DNA of 64,000 nt from Cyanobacteria bacterium SZAS-4 (GTDB lineage Bacteria; Cyanobacteriota; Vampirovibrionia; Obscuribacterales; Obscuribacteraceae): NCBI GenBank assembly GCA_018266255.1, contig JAFEAT010000008.1, forward strand, positions 62,001 to 126,000, read 5' to 3'. The translations under genes were made by a program, and so were the position numbers. A model generated the notes under the pieces. That model made no database searches and had not been told where the DNA came from. It saw only the letters and a list, made by a program, of their open reading frames with translations. Position 1 is the stretch's first letter. Every line of letters begins with the position of its first letter. This document shows positions 1-8,387 of the stretch, one piece after another.

Positions 1-41
1 TCAGGGTGGGGCGATGCCGCGCCTGTCAGCCCAGGGCATTG

Positions 42-1136
42 ATGATTCTCGAACCAATTCATTCCAATAAGCTCTTTCAATCAATTCTTGATTGTGTCGG
101 TCTCGGCATTCTGGTTGTTGACATTGAAGGTCGGGTCATACTGATCAACCCCGTCGCAGTAAGTCTCCTTGGAGCCAACATTTCTGGGACTAGTCCTGTT
201 AACTGGTCGGCAACGTACGGTATCTTTCAGAATGAATTAGAGACGCCTTTACCGGACGACTTTAACCCGATTTTCTCGGCCATGCGCGGTGAACTCGTCA
301 ATGCATTGGAAGTGTACGTGCGCAACGACAAATTTGTGGTGGGTGGTTGGTGCAGTATCAATGTTCGCCCCCTGTTTGATGACCATTCAGTGCATATCGG
401 CGGGGTTATCGTCATCCAAGATGTGACCGATGCAAAGCGACTATCGACTGATTTAGAGCGTTCCAATCGCGACCTGCAGGAGTTCGCTTACGTAGCAGCA
501 CATGACTTGCAAGAACCGCTACGCACCATCACAGGATTCGGAGATCTGCTGGAAGCAAATACCCGCGACAAACTCGATGGAAAGTCAGCCGATCAGTTGA
601 GGCGAATGCTTGCTGCAGCGAAGCGGATGCAAACTTTGATATCAGCAGTATTGCTTTATGCTCGAGTCGAGACGAAGGCAAAACCACCTGTGGTCTGCAG
701 CTCCAAAGCACTCATTGACGACGCGATTAGCGATTTGAATTCCAAAATCAATGACAGCAAGGCAACTGTGCAAGTTGAAGTAAATTCCAAAGTGCTGGTT
801 GATGCCTCTCAAGTTACTCAATTATTTCAAAACATCATCGCCAACTCGATCAAATATCGGAGCGACCAGCCTCCATTGATCAAAATTACAGAGAGAGCTA
901 TTGGTGCGTTCATTGAGTTTACCGTAACGGACAACGGCATTGGATTTGATATGCCGTATGCCGACAAAATATTTGTTTTGTTCAAACGATTGCACAACAA
1001 AGATTCTTACGAAGGTGCCGGAGTTGGACTCTCAGTCTGCAAAAAAATAGTCGAACGACACGGAGGCGTTATCCGTGCACACTCCAAATCAGGAGCAGGA
1101 GCTACTTTCACATTCACTTTACCCCGTGCACGTTAA
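42..1136 (+). CDS. PAS-domain sensor histidine kinase
   Basis: Likely a cytoplasmic sensor kinase that autophosphorylates and passes phosphate to the receiver encoded 11 bases downstream. Counting from an in-frame GTG at base 6, a PAS-like domain covers about residues 20-142. The H-box reads AYVAAHDLQEP with the phospho-accepting His at 166, and the ATPase domain shows an N-box (NIIANSIKY), a DNGIGF box and a GAGVGLS glycine box. No membrane segment is visible. The H-box style and the Rcp1-like partner resemble cyanobacterial phytochrome-type kinases, but no GAF or phytochrome domain is present. The frame stays open to the window edge, so the protein could begin earlier. ATG 42 is chosen because it opens directly onto the PAS domain and has a weak AGGG upstream. 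Confidence 0.85.
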   Translation: MILEPIHSNKLFQSILDCVGLGILVVDIEGRVILINPVAVSLLGANISGTSPVNWSATYGIFQNELETPLPDDFNPIFSAMRGELVNALEVYVRNDKFVVGGWCSINVRPLFDDHSVHIGGVIVIQDVTDAKRLSTDLERSNRDLQEFAYVAAHDLQEPLRTITGFGDLLEANTRDKLDGKSADQLRRMLAAAKRMQTLISAVLLYARVETKAKPPVVCSSKALIDDAISDLNSKINDSKATVQVEVNSKVLVDASQVTQLFQNIIANSIKYRSDQPPLIKITERAIGAFIEFTVTDNGIGFDMPYADKIFVLFKRLHNKDSYEGAGVGLSVCKKIVERHGGVIRAHSKSGAGATFTFTLPRAR

Positions 1137-1147
1137 GAGGAAAATAA

Positions 1148-1582
1148 ATGCCAAGGACAATTGATATCTTGCTCGTCGACGATAACCCTGACGATGTAGA
1201 GTTGACACGGGAAGCGCTTGCTGCCAGCAAGATTCACATTGATAGCCTGAATGTCGTAGCAGATGGAGTCGAGGCTATGGCTTATTTGCGGAAGGAAGGA
1301 GCGTACGCAAATGTCACTCGACCATCTGTAATTTTTTTGGACTTGAACATGCCACGAAAAGATGGCAGGGAAGTTCTGACGGAACTCAAGGCTGATGCGA
1401 ATCTTCAAACAATTCCAGTTGTGATTCTTACAACTTCTGATGATGAAGAAGATATTTTGCGCTCGTATCAGCTTCATGCGAATTGTTACGTGCGTAAACC
1501 AGTTGATCTAGCGGGCTTGATTAAGGTGGTGCAAACCGTGCAAGATTTTTGGTTTACCGTTGTCGAATTGCCACCACGATAG
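1148..1582 (+). CDS. single-domain response regulator, Rcp1-like
   Basis: Stand-alone receiver domain of 144 residues with no output domain. The acidic pocket is D11-D12, the phospho-acceptor is D65 in IFLDLNMP, the switch Thr/Ser lies in LTTSDD (95-99), and the invariant Lys is K117 in VRKPVD. The long insert around residues 45-57 and the C-terminal [10 protein letters not shown] tail resemble the Rcp1 family of cyanobacterial phytochrome response regulators. It sits 11 bases after the PAS kinase and 6 bases before a receiver-kinase hybrid, so it probably shuttles phosphate between the two. Assignment as a receiver is secure; the cognate partners are inferred from position. Confidence 0.9.
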   Translation: MPRTIDILLVDDNPDDVELTREALAASKIHIDSLNVVADGVEAMAYLRKEGAYANVTRPSVIFLDLNMPRKDGREVLTELKADANLQTIPVVILTTSDDEEDILRSYQLHANCYVRKPVDLAGLIKVVQTVQDFWFTVVELPPR

Positions 1583-1588
1583 GTTGAA

Positions 1589-2743
1589 ATGAAAGACAAA
1601 CTGTCGATCTTACTCATTGAAGACAATGAAGACGACTACATGCTAACGAAAGAAATGATTGACAGGCGAAGTTCGCTTGTATGGAAGCGCAGTGTTCCAG
1701 AAGCTCTGGACGCTTTAGAAACAGAGTCGTTTGATGCAATTCTCTTGGATCTTGGAATGCCTCATAGTGATGGCATTGAAACTTTTGAAAATCTTGTCCA
1801 GGGAATGGGACACATTCCCGTTATTGTGGTGCTTACAGGTTCGGATGATGAAGACTTAGCTAGATCCGCATTGCAGCACGGCGCACAAGACTATCTGATT
1901 AAAGGAAGAGTTGATAAGGACCTTCTTGCCCGCGCTCTCAGATACTCGATCGAACGTCATCGCATCGATACTGAACTTCGAATGACAAACGATGAGTTGG
2001 TTGCAATCAACGCAAAATTGATCGCAGCGCGAGATGAAGCTCACGAGTCCAATCGACTCAAGACAGAATTCCTGGCCAATGTGAGCCATGAAATTAGGAC
2101 TCCGATGAGTGGCATTGTTAGTTTTGCCGAGTTGCTGTCGTTGGAGACTGACCTTCCAGCTGATGTCAAAGAGATGATTGACTGTGTCTACACTTCGAGT
2201 CTTCGGCTGGTGACAACGCTCAATGACTTGCTTGATCTGTCGAAACTCGATGCTGGGCGAATGATCGTGAGACCGGAGAAATTTGCCATCCGCGACCTTA
2301 TGAACGAAATCGTTCAAACCGTAAGTCCGACCGCCACTAGAAAAAATCTTGCGATTAAGTTGGATGTTGCTGATGACGTGCCTTTGAATGTGTTGACCGA
2401 TCAATTGCGTCTTAAGCAGATCGTTTTAAACTTTGCGCATAACGCTGTCAAATTTACTTCCAAAGGCGATATCAAGTTGAAGGTGGAGTTTAAAGACCCG
2501 CAAGTTTTAAAAGTTGTTGTGACCGATACTGGAATCGGTATTGCTGAGAACGTCAAAAATCGAATTTTTCAACCTTTTATGCAGGCTGATGGATCGACGA
2601 CAAGAAAGTATGGGGGGTCAGGTTTAGGACTATCAATCGCCGAAAGGTTAGCCGAACTTTTGGGTGGCGAAATTGGATTTGAAAGCGTTGAAGGCGCAGG
2701 ATCTTCTTTCTGGTGCATATTGCCACTAGAACAACATGTATAG
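1589..2743 (+). CDS. hybrid response regulator / histidine kinase
   Basis: Third gene of the two-component operon. An N-terminal receiver (about 1-120; acidic pair E11-D12, phospho-acceptor D54 in ILLDLGMP, Lys in YLIKGR) is joined by a coiled-coil-like linker (about 122-158) to a HisKA domain with H167 in NVSHEIRTP. A HATPase domain follows, with DTGIGI and GGSGLGLS boxes. No membrane segment is visible, so it should be soluble and have its kinase controlled by the receiver. In the family, receiver-first hybrids act as phosphorelay intermediates. The start follows the previous stop by six bases, with a short AGG upstream. Confidence 0.88.
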   Translation: MKDKLSILLIEDNEDDYMLTKEMIDRRSSLVWKRSVPEALDALETESFDAILLDLGMPHSDGIETFENLVQGMGHIPVIVVLTGSDDEDLARSALQHGAQDYLIKGRVDKDLLARALRYSIERHRIDTELRMTNDELVAINAKLIAARDEAHESNRLKTEFLANVSHEIRTPMSGIVSFAELLSLETDLPADVKEMIDCVYTSSLRLVTTLNDLLDLSKLDAGRMIVRPEKFAIRDLMNEIVQTVSPTATRKNLAIKLDVADDVPLNVLTDQLRLKQIVLNFAHNAVKFTSKGDIKLKVEFKDPQVLKVVVTDTGIGIAENVKNRIFQPFMQADGSTTRKYGGSGLGLSIAERLAELLGGEIGFESVEGAGSSFWCILPLEQHV

Positions 2744-2888
2744 ATGACCTTTGTGCTCATTGCGCGTTCTTAAGAATTTTCAAGATGGTCCCAAGCATAT
2801 TCCTTAATTTGGTCTCAATTTAATTGAATCTGGGAACAGTTTACTCTCGAGTTGCATCTTCAGCTCACCAACTGGAGAATTTATCAAA

Positions 2889-3239
2889 ATGAACAAAGCA
2901 ATCAACTTAGCAGCTGCTGCCGTATTGGCTCTTGCAATCAATCAGACAGCATTCGCTGACGAGACCTCGACGACTACCCACACTACATCGAACGGTAGTC
3001 AATCAACCTCAGATAACTTCAAGGCGACCAGTGGTCCGGCCGGAGCAAAAGTTTCTCACACCAAGACCGCGGTTCAAGCCAACGGCGACGGAAGTGTGAG
3101 TGCTACCAAACAGCATGAAAGCCATGCTCTTGACGCAACCGGTTCGACACACAAGAAATCAGCTTCAGCTACGACAGTTGGCGCTGATGGATCGACTGCT
3201 ACAGTCAATAGCTCGACTAAAACAACCAAACCTGAGTAA
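2889..3239 (+). CDS. small exported Thr/Ser/Ala-rich protein
   Basis: Family not recognised. The 116-residue product begins with a clear Sec signal peptide (basic Lys-4, hydrophobic core AAAAVLALAI, cleavage probably after AFA at 21-23). The mature part is low-complexity, rich in Thr, Ser, Ala, Gly and Lys, with recurring T-T-H-T, H-T-K-T and S-A-T patterns and no cysteines. Likely a disordered periplasmic or surface protein. GGAG at 2874-2877 lies 11 bases before the ATG. It stands alone: 145 bases separate it from the two-component operon, in which I found no convincing promoter, and a hairpin follows the stop. Confidence 0.7.
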   Translation: MNKAINLAAAAVLALAINQTAFADETSTTTHTTSNGSQSTSDNFKATSGPAGAKVSHTKTAVQANGDGSVSATKQHESHALDATGSTHKKSASATTVGADGSTATVNSSTKTTKPE

Positions 3240-3277
3240 ATCAGAACGCTTGGATCGTTGAGCGATTAGAGCATTTG

Positions 3278-3309
3278 AGAGTGAGCACTGAGAGTGGTGC
3301 TCACTCTTT
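3278..3309. terminator. bidirectional hairpin terminator candidate
   Basis: The arms GAGTGAGCAC (3279-3288) and GTGCTCACTC (3297-3306) are perfect complements around an 8-base loop. A short T-rich stretch follows on the plus strand. It lies between two convergent genes (ending at 3239 and 3323) and could serve both. The T-tract is weak. Confidence 0.6.
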
Positions 3310-3322
3310 CGCTCGTGATAGG

Positions 3323-5467
3323 TTATTTCCAGTCAACTTGTTTTGGTTGCGAGATAAACTTTACTCGTGCATCCTTACTCTTTGATTTATTGAAGTTTGG
3401 CTTTGATATCTCATCGACAATTATCTCTTTCAATCGAGCGCAGTTGGATATTTCTTTGAACTGTTCAGGTGTGACTACCAGCGATTTTAAAACGAGTGTT
3501 TCCACATGTGGCAGACTGAGAAGTGCATGGAGTGTTTCTTCGTCGACGGAAAAGTTGTAGTAAAGACTGACATACTTAAGGCGCTGGCAAGTTATCAGTT
3601 TCGCAACCGAGTCTGGAGATACTCTTGTTCGATCTAACACCAATCGTTCAAGTTTAAGCGAACCGGAGAGTTTGGAGAGTATCGAATCTGAAGGCGATTT
3701 TCCGTCTGGAATATTGTCTATTGCCGGCGCGTTTGCGATAGTTACTGACTTCAACTTTTTCCAAAATTCTGTTGGTAGTGTTTCTGCTTTTGCAATCGAC
3801 ATACCATCAATAGTGAGATATTGCAGATGTTTCAACTGACTGATTTGTCTCAAAGTTTCGGCGCTTTCGTTAAGTGAAAAAAGACCGAACGCTTCTAGAT
3901 TCGTCCAGTTTTGAGCGACTTTCAGTACGTTTTCCAGGTCATGAGATTGTTTGCTTTGGTCAAGAATAGGATTACCGGTTGCTTCAAGCTCCGTAAAATC
4001 AGAAGGATCTATTGCCTTGAAGATTTCTATCTTTTGAAAAGGTGCTGGACTGTGTCTGTAACTCATGCGAAAGGTGAGAGGAATATTTGCGGGCACTAAC
4101 ACAGTATCTACTGCTCTGCGCTCGATAGTTGCGCCTTTCCATAGCCCGAGTTCTGTTGCCAATTGACCTGACACGATCCCAATCGGATACTTTGGGAAGT
4201 GAAATTCTTTCTGTTTTCCGTTTGGTGTATCAACGATAACGGATTTGATTGGCTGGGACGGGATTTCGAAGTTGCTTCCTAGTCCTGAGTCTGTATACAT
4301 ATACGCCATGTTGTTTTTATTTTCTTGTTCGGCCTGCAATGGCTTGATCTCAGCGACTGGTATAAATGAATTTTCGTAGTCGTTCTCTCTTTCCCAAGCG
4401 TACGACACTAATGTGGTGGCAACTGCGCTGAGTAAAACGGCTGCGGTCATTAACGCGTAAAATCCAAAAACAGGTATAGTAATTGTTTTGGCTGGTTTCG
4501 CCCCTAATCTTGACGAAGCAGTTTTTTCTGCACTCACTGTTCCGGATGTTGCTGCATTACTCAGTGCATCAACAACCTGCGAAAGATTTTGATATCGATC
4601 TTGAGGTGACTTCTGCAGCATCTTCTGTACGATTTGCTCTAGCGCTTCCGGATATTTGTGTCCTAGCGATGCTTCCCGAAGCAGTGGTGCCGGCTCGGAT
4701 TGGTGCATCATCATAGTTCGCAATGCGTTGCTGCCAAAATGTGGTGGCGTTCCTGTCAAAGCTTCGAAAATTACACAACCCAACGAATAAATATCCGAGC
4801 GATGATCGACAAGTTCGCCTGTGCATTGTTCGGGGCTCATGTAGAGAGGGCTTCCAAAGATTTCACCGGTGCGAGTCAGTTGCTGAATTTCACCTGCTTC
4901 ATCGCTTGCGATTTTGGCGATTCCGAAGTCGAGAATTTTTATGCTTCCTTCGACCCCGAGCGGAACTCCATTTACAATCATGATGTTGCTTGGCTTTATG
5001 TCGCGGTGTACGACTGACTGATCGTGCGCGTAAGCGAGGCCCTTACAAACTTGACCAAATATCGCTTCGACCTCATTGACTGAGATATTTCTGTTGTCCC
5101 GAATATAGTCAGTTAGTGTTCTGCCTTCAACCAAATCCATAACCAGATAAGGCTGGTTGTTGTCTAGTAGTCCAAAATCGTGCACTCTCACCAGCGCCGG
5201 GTTGTTAAGCGAGTGGGCGGCTTTTGCTTCCATTTGGAAGCGCCTGACTTGCAAGTCGTCTGAGACTCGGCGGCTGTCCAATATTTTTACGGCGAACTCA
5301 GTGTTGAGAAAGACCTGGAGAACTTTGTAGACAGTTCCCATTCCGCCCTTTCCCAGAACCGAAATTACTTTGTATTTCCCACCCAACACGTTTCCTGGCG
5401 CAAAAGAACCGTCATGATTATCGGTTCCCTTGGTTTCAGGCTTGGGTGGCTCTTTGTTGTCTTTCAT
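3323..5467 (-). CDS. transmembrane Ser/Thr protein kinase with LRR-like exterior
   Basis: Receptor-type Hanks kinase of 714 residues. The kinase domain (about 31-305) has all key residues: glycine loop GKGGMGTVY (39-47), K61, HRDIKPSN with D156, N161, DFG at 180-182, and a GSPLYMSPEQ activation segment. A juxtamembrane linker leads to one hydrophobic helix at about 330-357, so the C-terminal half should face the periplasm or exterior. That half has degenerate leucine-rich repeats (from about 500), of the L-x-x-L-x-L type. The LRRs probably bind a ligand or partner; this is inferred from topology. It is transcribed away from the TPR gene starting at 5644. It resembles the kinases ending at 34747 and 58286. 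Confidence 0.9.
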   Translation of the reverse strand: MKDNKEPPKPETKGTDNHDGSFAPGNVLGGKYKVISVLGKGGMGTVYKVLQVFLNTEFAVKILDSRRVSDDLQVRRFQMEAKAAHSLNNPALVRVHDFGLLDNNQPYLVMDLVEGRTLTDYIRDNRNISVNEVEAIFGQVCKGLAYAHDQSVVHRDIKPSNIMIVNGVPLGVEGSIKILDFGIAKIASDEAGEIQQLTRTGEIFGSPLYMSPEQCTGELVDHRSDIYSLGCVIFEALTGTPPHFGSNALRTMMMHQSEPAPLLREASLGHKYPEALEQIVQKMLQKSPQDRYQNLSQVVDALSNAATSGTVSAEKTASSRLGAKPAKTITIPVFGFYALMTAAVLLSAVATTLVSYAWERENDYENSFIPVAEIKPLQAEQENKNNMAYMYTDSGLGSNFEIPSQPIKSVIVDTPNGKQKEFHFPKYPIGIVSGQLATELGLWKGATIERRAVDTVLVPANIPLTFRMSYRHSPAPFQKIEIFKAIDPSDFTELEATGNPILDQSKQSHDLENVLKVAQNWTNLEAFGLFSLNESAETLRQISQLKHLQYLTIDGMSIAKAETLPTEFWKKLKSVTIANAPAIDNIPDGKSPSDSILSKLSGSLKLERLVLDRTRVSPDSVAKLITCQRLKYVSLYYNFSVDEETLHALLSLPHVETLVLKSLVVTPEQFKEISNCARLKEIIVDEISKPNFNKSKSKDARVKFISQPKQVDWK

Positions 5468-5643
5468 CTACATTATTTACCCAGGTGTTGGTGCAGTTTT
5501 CACCCCTATTTCAGGCGTTTGACAAGTCCCGTTTGGTCTGACTTGTTAATGACGAATTGAAAAAACGATGTTATTTTGTCAGTGATCCTTAAATCATGAC
5601 TACCTGGCGTTGATCCCATTAGCGATAGAGCGGAATCTAAACT

Positions 5644-6345
5644 ATGAATTGGTTGCAGCGAAAATTGACCGGCATGGCAGCAAGTGGTCAACTTGATGAT
5701 GCTCGCGAGGCGACGCGTCGAGAAGATTACCCCGCTGCGATCGATATTGCTACCAAGGCTCAAAAGACATTTCAGGATATATCCGACGATCGCGGCGTGA
5801 TGCGGGCTCTTTGTATCATCGGCGGCGCTCAACTTAGCTTGAACGAGCTTGAAAAAGCACAGACAGATTTGCAGAGAGCACAGAGTTTGTGTGACAGTCT
5901 CTCGAAAGAAACGCCGAATTCCTGTGATTTCGAACAGATTGGTATCGCCATGGGACTCGGTGATGTCATGCGACTTTCCGGAAAAGATGACGAGGCTGAA
6001 AAGCTGTACAGACAATCGCTAGCTCAGATGGAAAAGTTGGGTTACGACGATACTCAGTTGCCTGAGTCAGCACAAGCAACAAACGGAATTGCCACCATTT
6101 TGGTGCAACGTCAAATGTATGACGAAGCCGAAAAATATTTCGCGCGTGCTTTCACAGCTGTAGAATTTCCGCCGAATGGTTATCACAATCTCTACACGCT
6201 CAGTTGTTTGGTCACCGCAAACTATGCGGATCTTCTGAGAAAGGTCAATAAGATCGACGAAGCGAAAGATATCGAACAACACGCTGAAGATTTGAAGAAC
6301 GCAAATCCAAAAAATCCGAATATGTGGTCTTCGGGCGCCAGCTAG
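5644..6345 (+). CDS. TPR-repeat protein
   Basis: A 233-residue protein built of tetratricopeptide-like helical pairs: A-x-x-I-G-G-A-Q-L-S-L-N-E-L-E-K-A near 58-75, G-L-G-D-V-M-R-L-S-G-K-D-D-E-A-E near 104-119, and Y-D-E-A-E-K-Y-F-A-R-A near 160-170. There is no signal peptide or membrane helix, so it is probably cytoplasmic and mediates protein contacts. It is divergently oriented from the receptor kinase at 3323-5467, with 176 bases between the starts. That makes a functional link possible but unproven. The Shine-Dalgarno is weak (GCGGA). No enzymatic domain is visible. Confidence 0.75.
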   Translation: MNWLQRKLTGMAASGQLDDAREATRREDYPAAIDIATKAQKTFQDISDDRGVMRALCIIGGAQLSLNELEKAQTDLQRAQSLCDSLSKETPNSCDFEQIGIAMGLGDVMRLSGKDDEAEKLYRQSLAQMEKLGYDDTQLPESAQATNGIATILVQRQMYDEAEKYFARAFTAVEFPPNGYHNLYTLSCLVTANYADLLRKVNKIDEAKDIEQHAEDLKNANPKNPNMWSSGAS

Positions 6346-6351
6346 ATTGGT

Positions 6352-6792
6352 TTAGAACTTCATTCGAAGTTCGAGTGATACGCCTTTGTCGTTGAAATGT
6401 TGTGGTCGAATCGGAACGATTCCTGTGCGATCGCTCTTTTGATCCGAGATTCTGACGCCAAATTGCTGCTTTCCATCAGGATCTGCAAAGAGTTTGAGCA
6501 TTCCGTTTTCGTAGAATTTGCGAATGGCGGCATCGTTGTCCCATGCGCTTGGATCTAGAATTGTGGTTTTGCGATTCAAATCAGCATCGGGAGCGGGACG
6601 AGTTAGATGGAATGTTTCAACCGCCGGTATCGGTAAGGACACTACTTCTGCTCTTGGTACCGTTGGCTGGCGAGCTTGTTTGTCGATGACGGCTGGTGTC
6701 GACAAATCTACCAGGTTGAATCCAGAGGCGTCATTATCAGTACCGCTCGCCGGTTTCGCTTTCTCTAACATTGCTTGAGGGACATCTGCCAT
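6352..6792 (-). CDS. conserved-looking hypothetical protein
   Basis: Not recognised. From ATG 6792 the protein has about 146 residues with no signal peptide, helix or repeat that I can name. It contains a Pro/Ala-rich stretch and the polar C-terminal segments AWDNDAAIRKFYENGM and DGKQQFGVRI. The reading frame stays open upstream to 7122, but that would run into the well-supported divergent gene at 7022. An intermediate ATG at 6891 is also possible. Neither ATG has a strong Shine-Dalgarno. It converges on the TPR gene, with six bases between the stops. Confidence 0.5.
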   Translation of the reverse strand: MADVPQAMLEKAKPASGTDNDASGFNLVDLSTPAVIDKQARQPTVPRAEVVSLPIPAVETFHLTRPAPDADLNRKTTILDPSAWDNDAAIRKFYENGMLKLFADPDGKQQFGVRISDQKSDRTGIVPIRPQHFNDKGVSLELRMKF

Positions 6793-6946
6793 AGTTATCT
6801 CGCAGGTCGACGTAACCGCGTAAGCGGCTTGCAGTTCAAATAATGTGCTTCTAGGGAAGATTAATATAGCCTGGCGCGTTCGGACCGTCATTGGGGAAAT
6901 TACGAGATGTCCCAAATTCGCCTGCTGGCGGAAGTCTTCAGGTATT

Positions 6947-6955
6947 TGGTATAGT
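6947..6955 (+). promoter_or_regulatory. extended -10 promoter element
   Basis: TGGTATAGT matches an extended -10 (TG-n-TATAGT, hexamer 5 of 6). A transcript starting about seven bases later would have a roughly 60-base leader before the ATG at 7022. No good -35 is visible, as is usual for extended -10 promoters. Confidence 0.4.
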
Positions 6956-7021
6956 CTGCGCACAGTCGCATCGCTGCTTTGCAGCCGAGAAGTTAATGGA
7001 TGATTTGAGGAGAAACGCACG

Positions 7022-8134
7022 ATGGATAGCACTCCATTAACGAGAGTGGGATGGTCACGGTGTTTAGTCGGAGCCCTGACGTTGTTTCTCGCTTTGTCGC
7101 CCGCCGAAGCGTGCACAGGCATAAGATTGAAGGCGGCAGATGGAACATTCGTTCATGCGCGAACATTGGAATTTGCCACCAATCTCAAATCTGATGTGAT
7201 CGTGGTGCCGCGCGGATTCGCCCGAGTTGGCACCACGCCTGATGGCAAGCCCGGAATGAAGTGGAACGCTAAATATGCCAGCGTTGGAGCAAATGGCGTT
7301 GGACTGCCATACATTTTTGATGGTGTCAACGAAAAAGGGCTTGCCGCAGGACTGTTTTATTTCCCTACTTCGGCCGGTTACAACGCATATGCCTCAACCG
7401 ATGCGCCAAATACGATGGCTCCATGGCAATTGGGTTCGTGGATTTTGGAAAACTTTGCCAGCGTCGATGAACTGAAGAGCAATATAAACAAGGTCGTAGT
7501 ACCAGCCGTGGTGTTTGAAGCCTGGGGAATTGCACCCGAAGTTCACTATGCGGTTCAGGATGCGTCTGGGCAGAGCGTAGTGATCGAGTATGTAGGTGGT
7601 AAGTTGCAATGGCATGATAATCCACTCGGCGTAATTACAAATTCGCCAACGTTCGATTGGCATATGACCAATTTGAGAAACTATCTGAATTTTTCTGTCA
7701 CCAACGCCCCACCAGTAAAACTTGGAACGGTGACTCTCGCACCCTTCGGACAAGGATCCGGAATGTTAGGCATGCCGGGTGACTTCACTCCGCCATCACG
7801 TTTTGTGCGTGCCGTTGCATTTACTCAATCTGCTTTTCCTGTAAAAACAAATGATGAAGTAGTTTTGCAGGCGTTTCACATCCTAAACAACTTCGACATT
7901 CCTCAAGGTTCGACGCGCGAACAAGGAACTGATTCGCATGGTAATGAGATGACTGACTACACACAGTGGACGAGTGCGAAAGATTTAAAGGCAAAACGAT
8001 TTTACTTCCGTACTTTCCACGACAGTCAGATTCGAATGGTTGACCTGACAAAATTCAATTTGGATGCTAAGGAGATAGCGACTGTATCGATGCAAGGGGA
8101 AGAGCCAATCTCCAATTTGTCACCACAGAAGTGA
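7022..8134 (+). CDS. exported choloylglycine hydrolase / penicillin V acylase-type Ntn amidase
   Basis: Member of the linear-amide C-N hydrolase (Ntn) family, which cleaves amide bonds in conjugated bile salts, penicillin V or acyl-homoserine lactones. A Sec signal peptide (about 1-30) ends in SPAEA, immediately followed by CTGIRLKAADG. Signal-peptidase cleavage would expose C31 as the N-terminal nucleophile this family needs. Family-like segments follow: HARTLEF, GVNEKGLAAGLFYFP and ITNSPTFDWH. The length (370) is normal for exported homologues. AGGAG sits about nine bases before the ATG. The natural substrate cannot be read from sequence; quorum-signal acylation or cell-wall amides are possibilities. 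The next two small genes follow closely and are probably co-transcribed. Confidence 0.85.
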   Translation: MDSTPLTRVGWSRCLVGALTLFLALSPAEACTGIRLKAADGTFVHARTLEFATNLKSDVIVVPRGFARVGTTPDGKPGMKWNAKYASVGANGVGLPYIFDGVNEKGLAAGLFYFPTSAGYNAYASTDAPNTMAPWQLGSWILENFASVDELKSNINKVVVPAVVFEAWGIAPEVHYAVQDASGQSVVIEYVGGKLQWHDNPLGVITNSPTFDWHMTNLRNYLNFSVTNAPPVKLGTVTLAPFGQGSGMLGMPGDFTPPSRFVRAVAFTQSAFPVKTNDEVVLQAFHILNNFDIPQGSTREQGTDSHGNEMTDYTQWTSAKDLKAKRFYFRTFHDSQIRMVDLTKFNLDAKEIATVSMQGEEPISNLSPQK

Positions 8135-8140
8135 TTTGCT

Positions 8141-8374
8141 ATGTACGGTTCTGGACTTTGGCACAGATTTATAAACAAGACGAAGGGTAAATCAAAAGTC
8201 TTTGATATCAACGTGAATGGTTTGGCTGTGTACTGGCGATTGGGATTGGAGGGCACTAAATGCGCCACTAAACGCATTCAACATGTTTCAGAGGACGAAG
8301 CGCTACAGACAATGTTAAAGATGATCGCCGAGAAAGAAGCTGAGGGCTTCGAGCATCAACATTCGCTGATGTAA
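8141..8374 (+). CDS. small WGR-like domain protein
   Basis: A 77-residue protein whose pattern (F-D-I-N-V-N-G-L-A-V-Y-W-R-L-G-L-E-G, then S-E-D-E-A-L, then I-A-E-K-E-A-E-G-F) matches the layout of WGR domains. The W-G-R signature is represented by W-R-L-G. In other proteins WGR domains bind nucleic acid ends or act beside PARP and kinase domains; here the domain stands alone. It begins seven bases after the amidase stop and ends 13 bases before the next gene. Its Shine-Dalgarno is poor, so it may depend on translational coupling. The family assignment comes from pattern only. Confidence 0.55.
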   Translation: MYGSGLWHRFINKTKGKSKVFDINVNGLAVYWRLGLEGTKCATKRIQHVSEDEALQTMLKMIAEKEAEGFEHQHSLM

Positions 8375-8387
8375 GGAGTAACAGCAG

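Noticed and set aside
6793..7122. Upstream extension of the minus-strand hypothetical gene to 7122
   Set aside because: It overlaps the well-supported signal peptide and Shine-Dalgarno of the amidase at 7022, and the extension has no conserved features.
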